Shown one piece after another: positions 43,610-52,448 of a stretch of 64,000 bases of DNA. Each line of letters opens with the position of its first letter. Within the stretch, counting starts at the first letter, position 1. A program made the translations under genes and the position numbers. This DNA is from CAMLHU01 sp049680185 (GTDB lineage Bacteria > Gemmatimonadota > Gemmatimonadetes > Gemmatimonadales > GWC2-71-9), in contig JBAUHI010000024.1 of assembly GCA_049680185.1 (NCBI GenBank), positions 62,001 through 126,000 of the forward strand, read 5' to 3'. The notes beneath the pieces are model-generated. The model saw nothing but the letters and a program-made list of their open reading frames with translations. It searched no databases and had not been told where the DNA came from.

Positions 43610-44660
43610 ACGGGTGCTGGTCGCGATGTCGGGCGGTGTCGATAGCTCGGTCGCGGCAGCGCGCCTGGTCGAAGAGGGCTACGAGGTCATCGGCGCCACG
43701 ATGAAGCTCTTCTGCTACGGCGATTCGGTGCCGGATCGTCCCTGTTGCTCCCTTGATTCGATCAGCGATGCGGCCGCGGTGGCCCATCGGCTCGGCATTC
43801 CGCATTACGTGCTCAACTTCGAGGATCGGTTCTCGCTCCACGTCATCCAGAATTTCGTGAGCGAGTACAGTCGAGGACGGACGCCCATCCCGTGCGTGCG
43901 CTGCAATTCGTTCACCAAGTTCCGCGACCTCCTGGCCCACGCCGATTCGCTCGATTGCCGCTACCTGGCCACCGGTCACTACGCCATCGCCCGTGACGGC
44001 GCGCTCCACCGCGGCGCGGACCCGGCCAAGGACCAGAGCTATTTCCTGTGGGGGATCGACCGGGCGGTGGTGGCGCGGATGCTGACGCCGGTCGGTGGCT
44101 TGACCAAGCAGGAGACGAGGGCCTACGCGCGCCGCCTCGGATTGGCGACCGCGGACAAGCCGGAGTCGGTCGAGATCTGTTTCGTGCCCAACGATGACTA
44201 CGTGAGCGTGCTGGAGCAGCACCTGCCCGCCGATGCGCCCGCGCTCACGCCCGGCCCGCTGGTGACCGTGGCAGGCGAGGTCGTCGGCGAACATCAGGGC
44301 TACGCCCGCTACACCATCGGCCAGCGGCGCGGCCTGCCGGGCGGTGCCGACACCCCGCGCTACGTGGTGGCCATCCGCCCGGACTCCCGCGAGGTGGTCA
44401 TCGGTGTGGCCGAGGATCTGGCAGGACACCGGGTGGAGCTCGCGGAGGTCAACTGGCTGGCCTCCCCCCTGGAGCCCGGTGACTCCTGCGCGGTCCAGGT
44501 GCGTTATCGCGCCTCCGCCACCCCCGCCACGGTGATGGCACGGACCGACGATTCCATCACGCTGGCCCTGGCGACAGCGGTGCGCGCCATCACTCCGGGC
44601 CAGTCCGGCGTGATGTACGGAGCGGACGGCCGGCTCCTCGGCGGCGGTGTCATCAACTGA
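43602..44660 (+). CDS. mnmA: tRNA-specific 2-thiouridylase
   Basis: A 352-residue enzyme making s2U34 in glutamate, lysine and glutamine tRNAs. The PP-loop SGGVDSS is at 10-16, catalytic Cys98 in PIPCVRCN and Cys193 in EICFVPND, and the C-terminal barrel has YTIGQRRGL. It overlaps the desulfurase gene upstream and is followed by a one-base-overlapping membrane-protein gene. Confidence 0.95.
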   Translation: MRERVLVAMSGGVDSSVAAARLVEEGYEVIGATMKLFCYGDSVPDRPCCSLDSISDAAAVAHRLGIPHYVLNFEDRFSLHVIQNFVSEYSRGRTPIPCVRCNSFTKFRDLLAHADSLDCRYLATGHYAIARDGALHRGADPAKDQSYFLWGIDRAVVARMLTPVGGLTKQETRAYARRLGLATADKPESVEICFVPNDDYVSVLEQHLPADAPALTPGPLVTVAGEVVGEHQGYARYTIGQRRGLPGGADTPRYVVAIRPDSREVVIGVAEDLAGHRVELAEVNWLASPLEPGDSCAVQVRYRASATPATVMARTDDSITLALATAVRAITPGQSGVMYGADGRLLGGGVIN

Positions 44661-45067
44661 TGCGTGAACTCGCCCTGCGGTGGGTGGTGACGACCGCCGC
44701 GCTCTTCCTGGCGGTGTCGATCGTCCCCGGGCTCCATTTCGACGCCGCCGGCGGCGGGATCGTCCGCCTCTTCCTCGTGGCGGCGGTGTTCGGGGCGGTG
44801 AACGCGGTGCTCAAGCCGCTGCTCTCGGTGCTCACCTGCCCGCTCATCGTTCTCACCCTCGGCTTCTTTGCCTTGGTGGTGAATGCGCTCCTGCTCGAGC
44901 TCACGGCGTGGCTCTCGACTAGCTGGGGGCTCGGCTTCAGCGTCAGCGGATTCTGGCCCGCGTTCTGGGGCGGGCTGGTGGTGAGCATCAGCTCCACGCT
45001 GCTCCTGACCCTGACCCGCCCGCCACGGCGCCATCCCCCGGATGTCGAGATCCACACGCTCCGGTGA
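44660..45067 (+). CDS. Small four-helix membrane protein (Phage_holin_4_2/YvlD family)
   Basis: A 135-residue integral membrane protein with four hydrophobic segments (about 10-25, 38-55, 60-85 and 105-122). The pattern AVFGAVNAVLKPLLSVLTCPLIVLTLG matches, in pieces, the family annotated as phage-holin-like or YvlD. Despite the name, such genes are widespread chromosomal genes of unknown role, and no phage genes are near. The ATG overlaps the mnmA stop by one base. Confidence 0.8.
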   Translation: MRELALRWVVTTAALFLAVSIVPGLHFDAAGGGIVRLFLVAAVFGAVNAVLKPLLSVLTCPLIVLTLGFFALVVNALLLELTAWLSTSWGLGFSVSGFWPAFWGGLVVSISSTLLLTLTRPPRRHPPDVEIHTLR

Positions 45068-45107
45068 CCGTCCCCCACCAGTTCCGAGGCATCCGTCGTA
45101 CTTCGCC

Positions 45108-47237
45108 ATGACCGATCTCGCCGTCCAGCACCCGCCCGCGGTCGACCTTCGCCACGCGTCCCTGTACATCAATCGTGAGATCTCGGCGCTCGAATTCGAC
45201 CGCCGGGTCCTGCATCAGGCGCTGGACACCCGGACCCCGCTGCTGGAGCGCCTGAAGTTCCTCGGGATCCTGGCCGGCAACCTCGACGAGTTCTTCCAGG
45301 TGCGGGTGTCGGGCCTCAAGCAGCAATTGGCGGCCGGCGTGGTGGATCGTCCGGCCGACGGGATGACGCCCGATGACCAGCTCAAGGTCATCGGGCGCAT
45401 CGTACGCGAACTCCAGGCCCAGGCCGACCAGTGCCTGACGACCGACCTGCTCCCTGCCCTCGGGGCCCGCGGTGTGGAGTTGCTGGACGTCTCCGCCATC
45501 TCGAGCGCAGAGCGCACCGGGCTCGACCGCTGGTACGCCGCGAACGTCTTCCCGGTCCTGACACCGCTGGCCGTCGACCCGGCACACCCCTTCCCCCACA
45601 TCTCCAATCTGTCGCTCTCCCTCGCGGTGATGCTCCGCGGCGATGCGGGCGACGAACGCTTTGCCCGGGTCAAGGTGCCGCGACTGCTGCCGCGCTGGGT
45701 GCCCTTGGGTGATGGACATCGGTTCGTACCGCTCGAGCAGGTGATCGGCGTCAATCTCGAGTCACTCTTTCCCGGCATCGAGATCGTCGGGTGGTCCACT
45801 TTCCGTGTCACCCGCAACACCGATGTACAGATCGACCCGGAAGATGCCGAGGACCTGCTGAGCCTCATCCAGGAGGAACTCCGTAACCGCCGGTTCGGCC
45901 AGGTGATCCGCCTGGAGGTGAGCCCGCGGATGCCGCTCGCCATCCGCCAGATGCTCCTCGAGGAGCTGGCCGAAGAATCCCCGGGCTGGATCGGGCGCGA
46001 TGACATCTACGAAGTGCAGGGGGTGATGGCCGCCGGCGACCTCTTGACCCTCGCTGCGATCGACATGCCGGCGCTACGGGATGCAGCATTCCACCCCGGC
46101 ACCCCGGCCCGGTTCGCCGCGGCGCGCACGGTGTTCGAGGCGCTGCGGGACGGCGATGTGCTGGCCCACCACCCGTACGACAGCTTCGCCAGCACGGTCG
46201 AGCGGTTCATCCGCGAGGCGACCGAAGACCCGGACGTCATGGCCATCAAGCTCACTCTCTATCGCACGGGGGCCGATGCGGGCATTGCCCGCGCCCTGCA
46301 GCAGGCGGCCGAGCGTGGCAAGCAGGTGGCGGTGCTGATCGAGCTTCAGGCGCGGTTCGACGAGGAGAACAACATCTCCTGGGCGCGACGGCTGGAGGAT
46401 GCCGGCGTCCACGTCAGTTACGGTGTGGCGGGGCTCAAGACCCACACCAAGGTGATGCTGGTGGTGCGGCGGGAAGGCGAACAGATGCGGCGCTACGTCC
46501 ACGTGGGGACCGGCAACTATAACCCGAGGACGGCGCGGCTCTACACCGACTTCGGCCTCTTCTCCGCCGATCCCGAGCTCGCCGCGGACCTCACCGACCT
46601 GTTCAACGTCCTCACGGGATTTGCCCAGCCGGCGGCCTATCGCAAACTCATCGTGGCGCCCCGCGGGATGCGCGAGCGCTTCCTCTCCCTCATCCGGCGC
46701 GAGGCCGACCACGCGCGCGGCGGCCGCAACGGGCGCATCATCGCCAAGATGAACTCGCTGGTCGATCCCGAGATCATCGCGGCGCTCTACGAGGCATCCG
46801 GCGCGGGGACCGAGATCGACCTGGTGATCCGCGGCATCTGCTGTCTCCGGCCCGGCGTGCCCGGCGTGAGCGAGCGGATCCGGGTGCTAAGCGTCGTCGG
46901 CCGGTTCCTCGAGCACTCCCGGACCTTCCTGTTCCACAACGACGGCCAGGAGGAGGCCTACATCGGCTCCGCCGACTGGATGCCGCGCAACCTCGACCGC
47001 CGCATCGAGGCAGTGGTGCCGATCACCGACCCGATCCTCCGGGCCACGGTCACGCAGGACCTGATACTGTTGCTGGGGGACAATCGACAGGCGTGGGACC
47101 TTGGGGCCGACGGCACCTGGACCCAGCGACACCCGGCCCCCGGGGAGCCGGAACGCGCCGCGCAGTGGATCCTGATGGACCAGGCCAAGGAATCTGCGGG
47201 TCGGATCAGCGGATCGATGAGCGCGATCATCGGCTGA
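45108..47237 (+). CDS. ppk: Polyphosphate kinase 1
   Basis: A 709-residue PPK1, which reversibly makes inorganic polyphosphate from ATP. The N-terminal INREISALEFDRRVL, the NLDEFFQVRVSGLK segment, the phospho-histidine region GLKTHTKVMLVVRRE and HVGTGNYNPRTARLYTD are present, with the C-terminal SADWMPRNLDRRIE. The ATG at 45108 is chosen because the conserved LYINREISAL begins 18 residues later; the upstream extension of the frame is not conserved. No ppx is adjacent. It ends 27 bases from convergent dnaJ. Confidence 0.95.
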   Translation: MTDLAVQHPPAVDLRHASLYINREISALEFDRRVLHQALDTRTPLLERLKFLGILAGNLDEFFQVRVSGLKQQLAAGVVDRPADGMTPDDQLKVIGRIVRELQAQADQCLTTDLLPALGARGVELLDVSAISSAERTGLDRWYAANVFPVLTPLAVDPAHPFPHISNLSLSLAVMLRGDAGDERFARVKVPRLLPRWVPLGDGHRFVPLEQVIGVNLESLFPGIEIVGWSTFRVTRNTDVQIDPEDAEDLLSLIQEELRNRRFGQVIRLEVSPRMPLAIRQMLLEELAEESPGWIGRDDIYEVQGVMAAGDLLTLAAIDMPALRDAAFHPGTPARFAAARTVFEALRDGDVLAHHPYDSFASTVERFIREATEDPDVMAIKLTLYRTGADAGIARALQQAAERGKQVAVLIELQARFDEENNISWARRLEDAGVHVSYGVAGLKTHTKVMLVVRREGEQMRRYVHVGTGNYNPRTARLYTDFGLFSADPELAADLTDLFNVLTGFAQPAAYRKLIVAPRGMRERFLSLIRREADHARGGRNGRIIAKMNSLVDPEIIAALYEASGAGTEIDLVIRGICCLRPGVPGVSERIRVLSVVGRFLEHSRTFLFHNDGQEEAYIGSADWMPRNLDRRIEAVVPITDPILRATVTQDLILLLGDNRQAWDLGADGTWTQRHPAPGEPERAAQWILMDQAKESAGRISGSMSAIIG

Positions 47238-47264
47238 CCGGATGTTCGGGGTGGGAGCTCCGCC

Positions 47265-48356
47265 CTAGTACTTCATCCCGGTCTGCTCCGCGAGCTGCTG
47301 CATCAGCGCTGTCGCCTCGGGCGTGAGCTCGGTCGGGAGCGTGACGTTGACCGTGATCAGCTGGTCTCCCCGCCGTCCTCCCTTGGTCAGTCCCAGTCGC
47401 TTGACCCGGAACGTGCGACCCGGCTGCGTCCCGGGTGGCACCTTGAGGAGCACCTTCTTGCCGTCGAGGGTGCGGACCCGCAGCTGGGTGCCGAAGACCG
47501 CCTGGGCCAGGTTGATCGGCACCTCACAGCGAAGGTCGAGACCGTCGCGGGTAAAGAATCGATCGGGCTGCACCTGGAAGGTCACGAGCAGGTCGCCGGC
47601 GGCCCCGCCTCCCGGACCTGGCTGTCCCTGACCCTGCAACCGCATCTTGGCGCCGGACTCGGTGCCAGGCGGCACTGTGAGCGTCAGCCGACGCTCGGTC
47701 CGGACCTCCCCCTGCCCGTGGCAGGTCGGGCACGGTTCGGACGCGATCTTGCCACGACCCCGACATCGCGGGCAGGGCCGGCTGACCGCGAACCCCCCCT
47801 GCCCGAACGTGACGGTGCCTCGACCCGCGCACTCGGGGCAGGTCGTAAGCTTGGCGCCCGCAGCACCTCCGGTGCCGTGACAGGTGCCACATTGCTCGTT
47901 GACCACCAGCGACACCGGCACCTTCCCACCCAGCGCCGCCACCCGAAAGGGGATCTCGACCAGCGTCTCGATCGGCTCCGCCGCCTCGTCGCGACGGCCG
48001 CGACCGAAGATGGACGAGAAGATGTCGCCCAATCCACCGAGGTCATTGAATTCGAATCCGGCATCGGCCCCGGCCGGCCCGGTGCCCCCGGATCCACCGC
48101 GCGGTGATCCAGCGGAACGGCCGCCGCCGTCGAAGGCGCCGTACTTCCGCATCCGGTCGTACTGCTTCCGCTTCTCCGGGTCCGACAACACACCGTGCGC
48201 TTCGGAGATCTCCTTGAAGCGTTCCGAGGCCGAGGGTTTGTCAGGATTGGCATCCGGATGGTGTTGCTTGGCAAGCCGACGGTACGCCTTCTTGATCTCG
48301 GCGGCGTCGGCGGTGTCGGACACGCCCAGCACCTGGTACAGGTCCTTGGACGCCAC
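47265..48356 (-). CDS. dnaJ: Chaperone protein DnaJ
   Basis: A 363-residue type I DnaJ, the DnaK co-chaperone. The J domain (4-70) has HPD at 33-35, then a Gly/Phe-rich linker, a four-repeat zinc domain (CGTCHGTG, CPECAGRG, CPRCRGRG, CPTCHGQG), and two C-terminal substrate-binding domains ending near LPTELTPEA. All eight cysteines are present. It begins one base after grpE. dnaK is not in the window. Confidence 0.95.
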   Translation of the reverse strand: MASKDLYQVLGVSDTADAAEIKKAYRRLAKQHHPDANPDKPSASERFKEISEAHGVLSDPEKRKQYDRMRKYGAFDGGGRSAGSPRGGSGGTGPAGADAGFEFNDLGGLGDIFSSIFGRGRRDEAAEPIETLVEIPFRVAALGGKVPVSLVVNEQCGTCHGTGGAAGAKLTTCPECAGRGTVTFGQGGFAVSRPCPRCRGRGKIASEPCPTCHGQGEVRTERRLTLTVPPGTESGAKMRLQGQGQPGPGGGAAGDLLVTFQVQPDRFFTRDGLDLRCEVPINLAQAVFGTQLRVRTLDGKKVLLKVPPGTQPGRTFRVKRLGLTKGGRRGDQLITVNVTLPTELTPEATALMQQLAEQTGMKY

Positions 48357-48357
48357 G

Positions 48358-48927
48358 TCAGTCGAGCGCCGGTTCGCCGTAGACCTGCACGCGCGCCGGC
48401 CGCAGCAGGAGCCCCTTCAGTCGATACCCTACCTGGAACGTCCGGGCCACGAGATGCGCCTGTGCCGCATCGGGCGCGGGGATGCTGGAGATCGCCTCGT
48501 GCTGTTCCGGATCGAACGGCGCCCCGGTCGGCTCGATGGTCTCGAAGCCGGCGGCCCCCAGCTCCTTCCAGAGCTTCTTCTCGGTGAGGACCACCGCCTC
48601 ATGCAACTGGTCGACGGTCTGGACCTGCGCCCCACCTGCGGCCAGCCGGTCCATATCGTCGACGACATCAAGCATCCGGATCAGCAGATCGGCCTGGGCA
48701 CGTTCGGTCAGTTCCGAACGCTCCCGTGCGGTCCGCTTCCGGAAGTTGTCATATTCGGCAGCGAGACGGAGGTGTCGATCGCGCAGCTCCGCCGCCTCGG
48801 CCTCGAGCCGCGCAATGGCCGAGTCGGACGGCTCGAGCGGCACGCCCCCGACTCCCGCCGACTCGGCACGCTCCGCGTCGGCAGATGGCACGGTCCGGGC
48901 CTGGCCATCGCCCAGGTCGTCGTTCAT
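48358..48927 (-). CDS. grpE: Nucleotide exchange factor GrpE
   Basis: A 189-residue GrpE, which exchanges ADP on DnaK. An N-terminal coiled coil (about 35-75, RLEAEAAELRDRHLRLAAEYDNFRKRT in family pattern) and a C-terminal beta-wing with DPEQHEAIS and VARTFQVGYRLKGLLLRPARVQV are diagnostic. The ATG at 48927 lacks a clear ribosome-binding site; a GTG seven codons upstream (48948) is an alternative. It precedes dnaJ by one base. Confidence 0.9.
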   Translation of the reverse strand: MNDDLGDGQARTVPSADAERAESAGVGGVPLEPSDSAIARLEAEAAELRDRHLRLAAEYDNFRKRTARERSELTERAQADLLIRMLDVVDDMDRLAAGGAQVQTVDQLHEAVVLTEKKLWKELGAAGFETIEPTGAPFDPEQHEAISSIPAPDAAQAHLVARTFQVGYRLKGLLLRPARVQVYGEPALD

Positions 48928-48983
48928 AAGTTGTTTATTGGCAGGCACTTACCACACTCACACTGGTCGGTTTCATAGCCATC

Positions 48984-48992
48984 ATTATAGCA
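48984..48992 (-). promoter_or_regulatory. Extended -10 promoter of grpE-dnaJ
   Basis: On the minus strand TGCTATAAT is a perfect extended -10 (TGn plus TATAAT), the only TATAAT promoter noted here and unlike the TANNTTYC boxes. It implies a leader of about 50 nt before the grpE ATG. No CIRCE operator was found beside it. A -35 is not convincing, as is usual for extended -10 promoters. Confidence 0.55.
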
Positions 48993-49036
48993 CGGTACAT
49001 GCCACGATAGGTAGGCCAGAATGGCGGGACATGCTC

Positions 49037-50269
49037 CTAGACGACCCTACGCCAGAGCAGGTAGAGCGCCCGTTGGGCCGCTCGTTCCCGGATCTCATCC
49101 CGCTCCCCGAGCAGTACGTGCCGGATGGCGTCTTCGTGGTCCCGCTCCGAGAGCGCGATCCACACCGTCCCGACGGGCTTCTCATCGGAGCCGCCGTCGG
49201 GCCCGGCGATCCCAGTGATGCTGATCGCCGCATCGGTGCCGAACCGCTGGCGGGCCCCTCGCGCCATCGCGCGGGCCACCTCTTCGCTCACGGCACCATG
49301 GCGCTCGATCAGGTTCGCCGGAACGGCGAGATCGCGGATCTTGACCTGGTCATCGTAGGCGATGACGCCGCCCTGGAATACGGCGGAGCTTCCCGCGATC
49401 GCCGTGATGCGTGCGCCCAGCAATCCGCCGGTGCACGATTCCGCGACCGCGAGGGTGATCCCTGCCGCACGCAGCGCGGTCAGGAGCACGTCGGCCAGGT
49501 CGGCATCACCCTCTCCGAAGGCGTGGGCGCCCGATCGCGCCTTGAGCAGGTCCACCGCGCTGGTGAGGCGCCGATCGGCCTCCTCAGGATCCAGATCCCA
49601 CGCGGTCACCCGCAGGTCGACGCCGGTCACGCCGGGAAGGTACGCCAGGGTGAGCGGTCCGATCACCGCATCGATGTCACCCAGGCGCTCGGCCAGCACC
49701 GACTCACCGATGGCAACGGTCCGCACCACCCGCGAACGGACGACCCGGGCCCCGGCCCGGGCGGCCAGGCGCGGAGCCACTTCATCGCTCAGGAGGTGCT
49801 CCATCTCCCGGGGCACGCCCGGCAGCATGATGACGAGACCAGGAGCCCCCTCCATCCAGAGCCCCGATGCGCTCCCCCATGGATTCGGCAGCACCGTGGC
49901 GCCTCGTGGTACCTCGGCCTGGCTCCGGTTGCTCGCCACCGGGGTCATTCCGCGGCGTCGGTACCGCTCGACCAGGTCCTGCCACAGGGGCTCCTGGAAC
50001 TCGAGGGGCGCGTCGAAGAGATCGGCCACCACCTTCTTGGTGATGTCATCGCGGGTGGGGCCGAGCCCGCCGGTGGTGAGGACCGCACCGGTGCGCGCCA
50101 GCGCCTCGCGCACGGCGGCGGTGATGGCGGCGGGGTCGTCAGGCACCGAGGTGCGGCGGACGACGCGGACGCCCCGAGCGGCGAGGACGCGTCCGGCGAA
50201 CGCACTGTTGGTGTCGACCGTGAAGCCGAGCAGCAGCTCGGTGCCGATGGTGACGATCTCGATGTTCAT
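49037..50269 (-). CDS. cinA: CinA-family protein (nicotinamide-nucleotide deamidase / competence-damage protein)
   Basis: A 410-residue two-domain CinA. The N-terminal COG1058/MoCF domain (TIGTELLLGFTVDTN, LTTGGLGPTRDDITK, LPGVPREME) acts on ADP-ribose-type substrates, and the C-terminal deamidase domain (LAVAESCTGGLLGARIT, FQGGVIAYDDQVK, ITGIAGPDGGSDEKPVGTVW) recycles NMN. Length is standard. The start sits six bases after a TAACTT box with no ribosome-binding site. In some bacteria cinA is linked with recA and competence. Confidence 0.95.
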   Translation of the reverse strand: MNIEIVTIGTELLLGFTVDTNSAFAGRVLAARGVRVVRRTSVPDDPAAITAAVREALARTGAVLTTGGLGPTRDDITKKVVADLFDAPLEFQEPLWQDLVERYRRRGMTPVASNRSQAEVPRGATVLPNPWGSASGLWMEGAPGLVIMLPGVPREMEHLLSDEVAPRLAARAGARVVRSRVVRTVAIGESVLAERLGDIDAVIGPLTLAYLPGVTGVDLRVTAWDLDPEEADRRLTSAVDLLKARSGAHAFGEGDADLADVLLTALRAAGITLAVAESCTGGLLGARITAIAGSSAVFQGGVIAYDDQVKIRDLAVPANLIERHGAVSEEVARAMARGARQRFGTDAAISITGIAGPDGGSDEKPVGTVWIALSERDHEDAIRHVLLGERDEIRERAAQRALYLLWRRVV

Positions 50270-50275
50270 GGCTGG

Positions 50276-50281
50276 AAGTTA
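50276..50281 (-). promoter_or_regulatory. Leaderless -10 element of cinA
   Basis: TAACTT (extended TAACTTCC) on the minus strand ends six bases before the cinA ATG. No Shine-Dalgarno is present. Confidence 0.55.
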
Positions 50282-50304
50282 GCGGCGGCGGGGTGGAGCG
50301 TGTT

Positions 50305-50571
50305 GGGTGCTAGGTGATAGGTGTTAGGTGTGACCGGGACCTCAGCGGATCCCTGAACGAATGCTGGGTGGCGGGTGGCGAGTGGCGAGGCACACGGTCG
50401 CTCTGCATACATCAGACGATCCTGGTCGCCACGGATCCGCGGAAGTCCCCGTCACACTCGGTACCTGGCACCCGTCACTTCCCGCCACCCCACCACTCGC
50501 CACCCTCTCCTGCATGGAGCCCTGCTGAGGTCCCGGTCACACCTACTGCCTAGTACCTAGTACCTGACACC
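50305..50571. repeat. Large nested palindromic heptamer-repeat element C
   Basis: This occupies the 308-base gap between cinA and pgsA; no gene is supported in it. The outer left arm has GGTGCTA-GGTGATA-GGTGTTA-GGTGTGA heptamers and then CCGGGACCTCAGC (to 50346). The outer right arm begins GCTGAGGTCCCGG (from 50524) and continues through TAGTACC heptamers to 50571. Inner arms of GGGTGGC/GAGTGGC type (50364-50391) face CCGCCACC/ACTCGCC (50481-50507). The whole can fold as one long interrupted hairpin of about 267 nt. It belongs with the smaller elements A, B and D. Confidence 0.7.
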
Positions 50572-50577
50572 AAGCCC

Positions 50578-51231
50578 CTACTTCGATCGCGCCGCGTGTT
50601 CCGACGTGATGAAGAGTGCCCGATGCCGGACGAGGTAGGTGACGAACGAGGTGATGGTGAGCACGAGCGCGATGCCCAGCGTCACGGCGACGAACCAGCC
50701 GTGGAACGACTTCCAGAAGCGCCAGAACGGACTGTTGATCCAACCGAGCGGCTTGGCGGCGTCGCGGTAGGCGAACCAGATCATCGTCGCACCGATGAAG
50801 ATGTTCTGGAAGACGGCCTTGAACTTGCCCACCCCCTGCGCCGGGATGACGACCCCGCGGTACTTGGCCCACTGGCGGAAGGCTGTCATCGCGAGCTCGC
50901 GTCCGATCAGGAGCAAGCAGACCCAGAGCGGGATGCTTCCCCAGACCGGGATGTCGTACAGGTCGTGGCGGGTGCGTGAGATGAAATAGATCGGGATGAG
51001 CGTGGCGATGAGGAGGAGCTTGTCGGCGACCGGGTCGAGCAGCTTGCCGAAGTCGGTCACCTCGTGGCGCCGCCGGGCCAGCCAGCCGTCCCAGACGTCG
51101 CTGACGGCCGCCACGAGGAAGACAAGGAACGCGATGAACTTGGGCCAGTACCCGTCGATGAAGGGCAGGAGCGCAATGACGGGGGTGAGGCCGATGCGGA
51201 CGATCGTGATGGCGTTCGGCAGCGTCCACAT
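50578..51231 (-). CDS. pgsA: CDP-diacylglycerol-glycerol-3-phosphate 3-phosphatidyltransferase
   Basis: A 217-residue CDP-alcohol phosphatidyltransferase of phosphatidylglycerol synthesis. The full active-site signature is visible around residues 45-70: DVWDGWLARR, then GKLLDPVADK, supplying the four metal-binding aspartates. About five to six membrane helices follow. It begins 11 bases after the mglA stop and probably shares its transcript. The charged C-terminal tail is slightly longer than usual. Confidence 0.92.
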   Translation of the reverse strand: MWTLPNAITIVRIGLTPVIALLPFIDGYWPKFIAFLVFLVAAVSDVWDGWLARRRHEVTDFGKLLDPVADKLLLIATLIPIYFISRTRHDLYDIPVWGSIPLWVCLLLIGRELAMTAFRQWAKYRGVVIPAQGVGKFKAVFQNIFIGATMIWFAYRDAAKPLGWINSPFWRFWKSFHGWFVAVTLGIALVLTITSFVTYLVRHRALFITSEHAARSK

Positions 51232-51242
51232 CGCCGCGCCCG

Positions 51243-51917
51243 TCAGCCGAGGGTCTTGAGGACGAGCTTGCTGACGGCCTTGAGGGTGTCGAAGACGCCG
51301 TCGCCGGTGACGGCCACGGCCTCATGGTACGGCGCCCGTTCGATCCATTCCCCGCCCTGCTGGAAGAGGAGGTACTCGCCTTCGTGGCTCGGATCGGGGG
51401 TGAGTTTCTGCCGAGCGGGGTCCTCGACCGGCCACCCCGGGTTGAGGGCCGCCTGGAGCTCGGCCAGCGGGGCGGCGTTCGGCAGGTCGCGCTTGTTGTA
51501 CTGGATGATGAAAGGGATCTTGCTCAGGTCGTATCCCTGCTGGCTCATATTGTCGTACAGGTTCTGCATCGACTCGATGTTGGCCTCCATCCGCTCGATC
51601 TGGCTGTCGGCGACGAACACGACGCCGTCCACACCCTTGAGGATGAGTTTCCGGGAGGCGTTGTAGTACACTTGACCCGGGACGGTGTAGAGGTGGAACC
51701 GCGTCTTGAAGCCACGGATGGTGCCCAGGTCCACGGGCAGGAAGTCGAAGAAGAGCGTGCGCTCGGTCTCGGTGGCGAGCGAGATCATCTTCCCGCGCGC
51801 GTTCGGCGACACCTTGCCGTAAACGTGCTCGAGGTTCGTGGTCTTCCCACCGAGACCAGGCCCGTAGTACACGAGCTTGCAGTTGATCTCGCGGGAGGCA
51901 TAGTTGATCATCGACAT
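51243..51917 (-). CDS. mglA: MglA-type small Ras-like GTPase
   Basis: A 224-residue MglA-family GTPase, the polarity switch of gliding bacteria. It has P-loop GPGLGGKTT (19-27), switch II TVPGQVYYNASRK, the NKRD guanine-specificity motif and the MglA-typical DFLPVDLG segment. A loop of about 30 residues after the NKRD region (PVEDPARQKLTPDPSHEGEY) appears in longer homologues. The start has AGGAG 12 bases upstream. The roadblock-protein gene, a likely GAP partner, lies 21 bases upstream. Confidence 0.93.
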   Translation of the reverse strand: MSMINYASREINCKLVYYGPGLGGKTTNLEHVYGKVSPNARGKMISLATETERTLFFDFLPVDLGTIRGFKTRFHLYTVPGQVYYNASRKLILKGVDGVVFVADSQIERMEANIESMQNLYDNMSQQGYDLSKIPFIIQYNKRDLPNAAPLAELQAALNPGWPVEDPARQKLTPDPSHEGEYLLFQQGGEWIERAPYHEAVAVTGDGVFDTLKAVSKLVLKTLG

Positions 51918-51938
51918 GCGTCGGTAGTCTCCTGAAGC

Positions 51939-52430
51939 TCAGCCGAAGAGCTTGTCGATCTCGTCTTCGGCCTCGCCGACGAAACCGGTTTCCATTTGCG
52001 CCTTGCTGGCGCTGCCGTCACGGCCGAACATGTCGGTGAACACCTGGGTGAGCTCACCCACGGTGGCCTTGACCCGCAACTTGACCATGCCCAGCGTCGT
52101 CCGGTTGTCGAACAGCACCACCAGGATGACCCGGTGGGCCACATCGGCCAGATACATCGACTCCCGCTCGCCCTGGTGGAACAGCGACCCGAATTCCTTC
52201 TCGCCGATCATCTTGGCCAGCTGGTCGTTGGCGCTGAAGTCGGCGGCGGTGAGCGAGGCGAACGCCACTGAATCGAACGTGGGCGCCTCGCCGACCGTGG
52301 CCACCAACTGGCCGGTCCGGTCCACGATCAGTCCGGTCCGCGCGGTCGACTCCCGAAGGAAGTCGGCCAGCACGACCTGGATCCGCTTGAAGTCCTCCTC
52401 GCGGAAGGACCAGCTCGACGCACCGGACAT
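51939..52430 (-). CDS. Roadblock/LC7-domain protein (MglB-like)
   Basis: A 163-residue protein with one roadblock/LC7 domain (about 15-130), the fold of MglB, which is the GTPase-activating partner of MglA. The opening DFKRIQVVLADFLRESTARTG and the central GLIVDRTGQLVATVG fit the family. A charged C-terminal extension (about 135-163) is not part of the domain. A GAGAGGAA ribosome-binding site lies upstream. Gene order with mglA supports a functional pair. Confidence 0.88.
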   Translation of the reverse strand: MSGASSWSFREEDFKRIQVVLADFLRESTARTGLIVDRTGQLVATVGEAPTFDSVAFASLTAADFSANDQLAKMIGEKEFGSLFHQGERESMYLADVAHRVILVVLFDNRTTLGMVKLRVKATVGELTQVFTDMFGRDGSASKAQMETGFVGEAEDEIDKLFG

Positions 52431-52448
52431 CAGGGTTCCTCTCGCAAG

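Noticed and set aside
44660..45067. Gene resembling the phage-holin 4_2 family
   Set aside because: No phage structural, integrase or lysis genes are near. The family is a common chromosomal membrane protein, so it is not evidence of a prophage.
45099..45107. Leaderless promoter box before ppk
   Set aside because: TACTTC lies only three bases before the ATG and lacks the final T, so it does not fit the spacing or pattern of the other sites.
48928..48983. CIRCE operator upstream of grpE
   Set aside because: No TTAGCACTC-N9-GAGTGCTAA-type inverted repeat is present; only a GAGTG fragment was seen.
50314..50560. Short open frames in the cinA-pgsA gap
   Set aside because: They are translations of the heptamer repeats, start without a ribosome-binding site or promoter box, and read through both palindrome arms.
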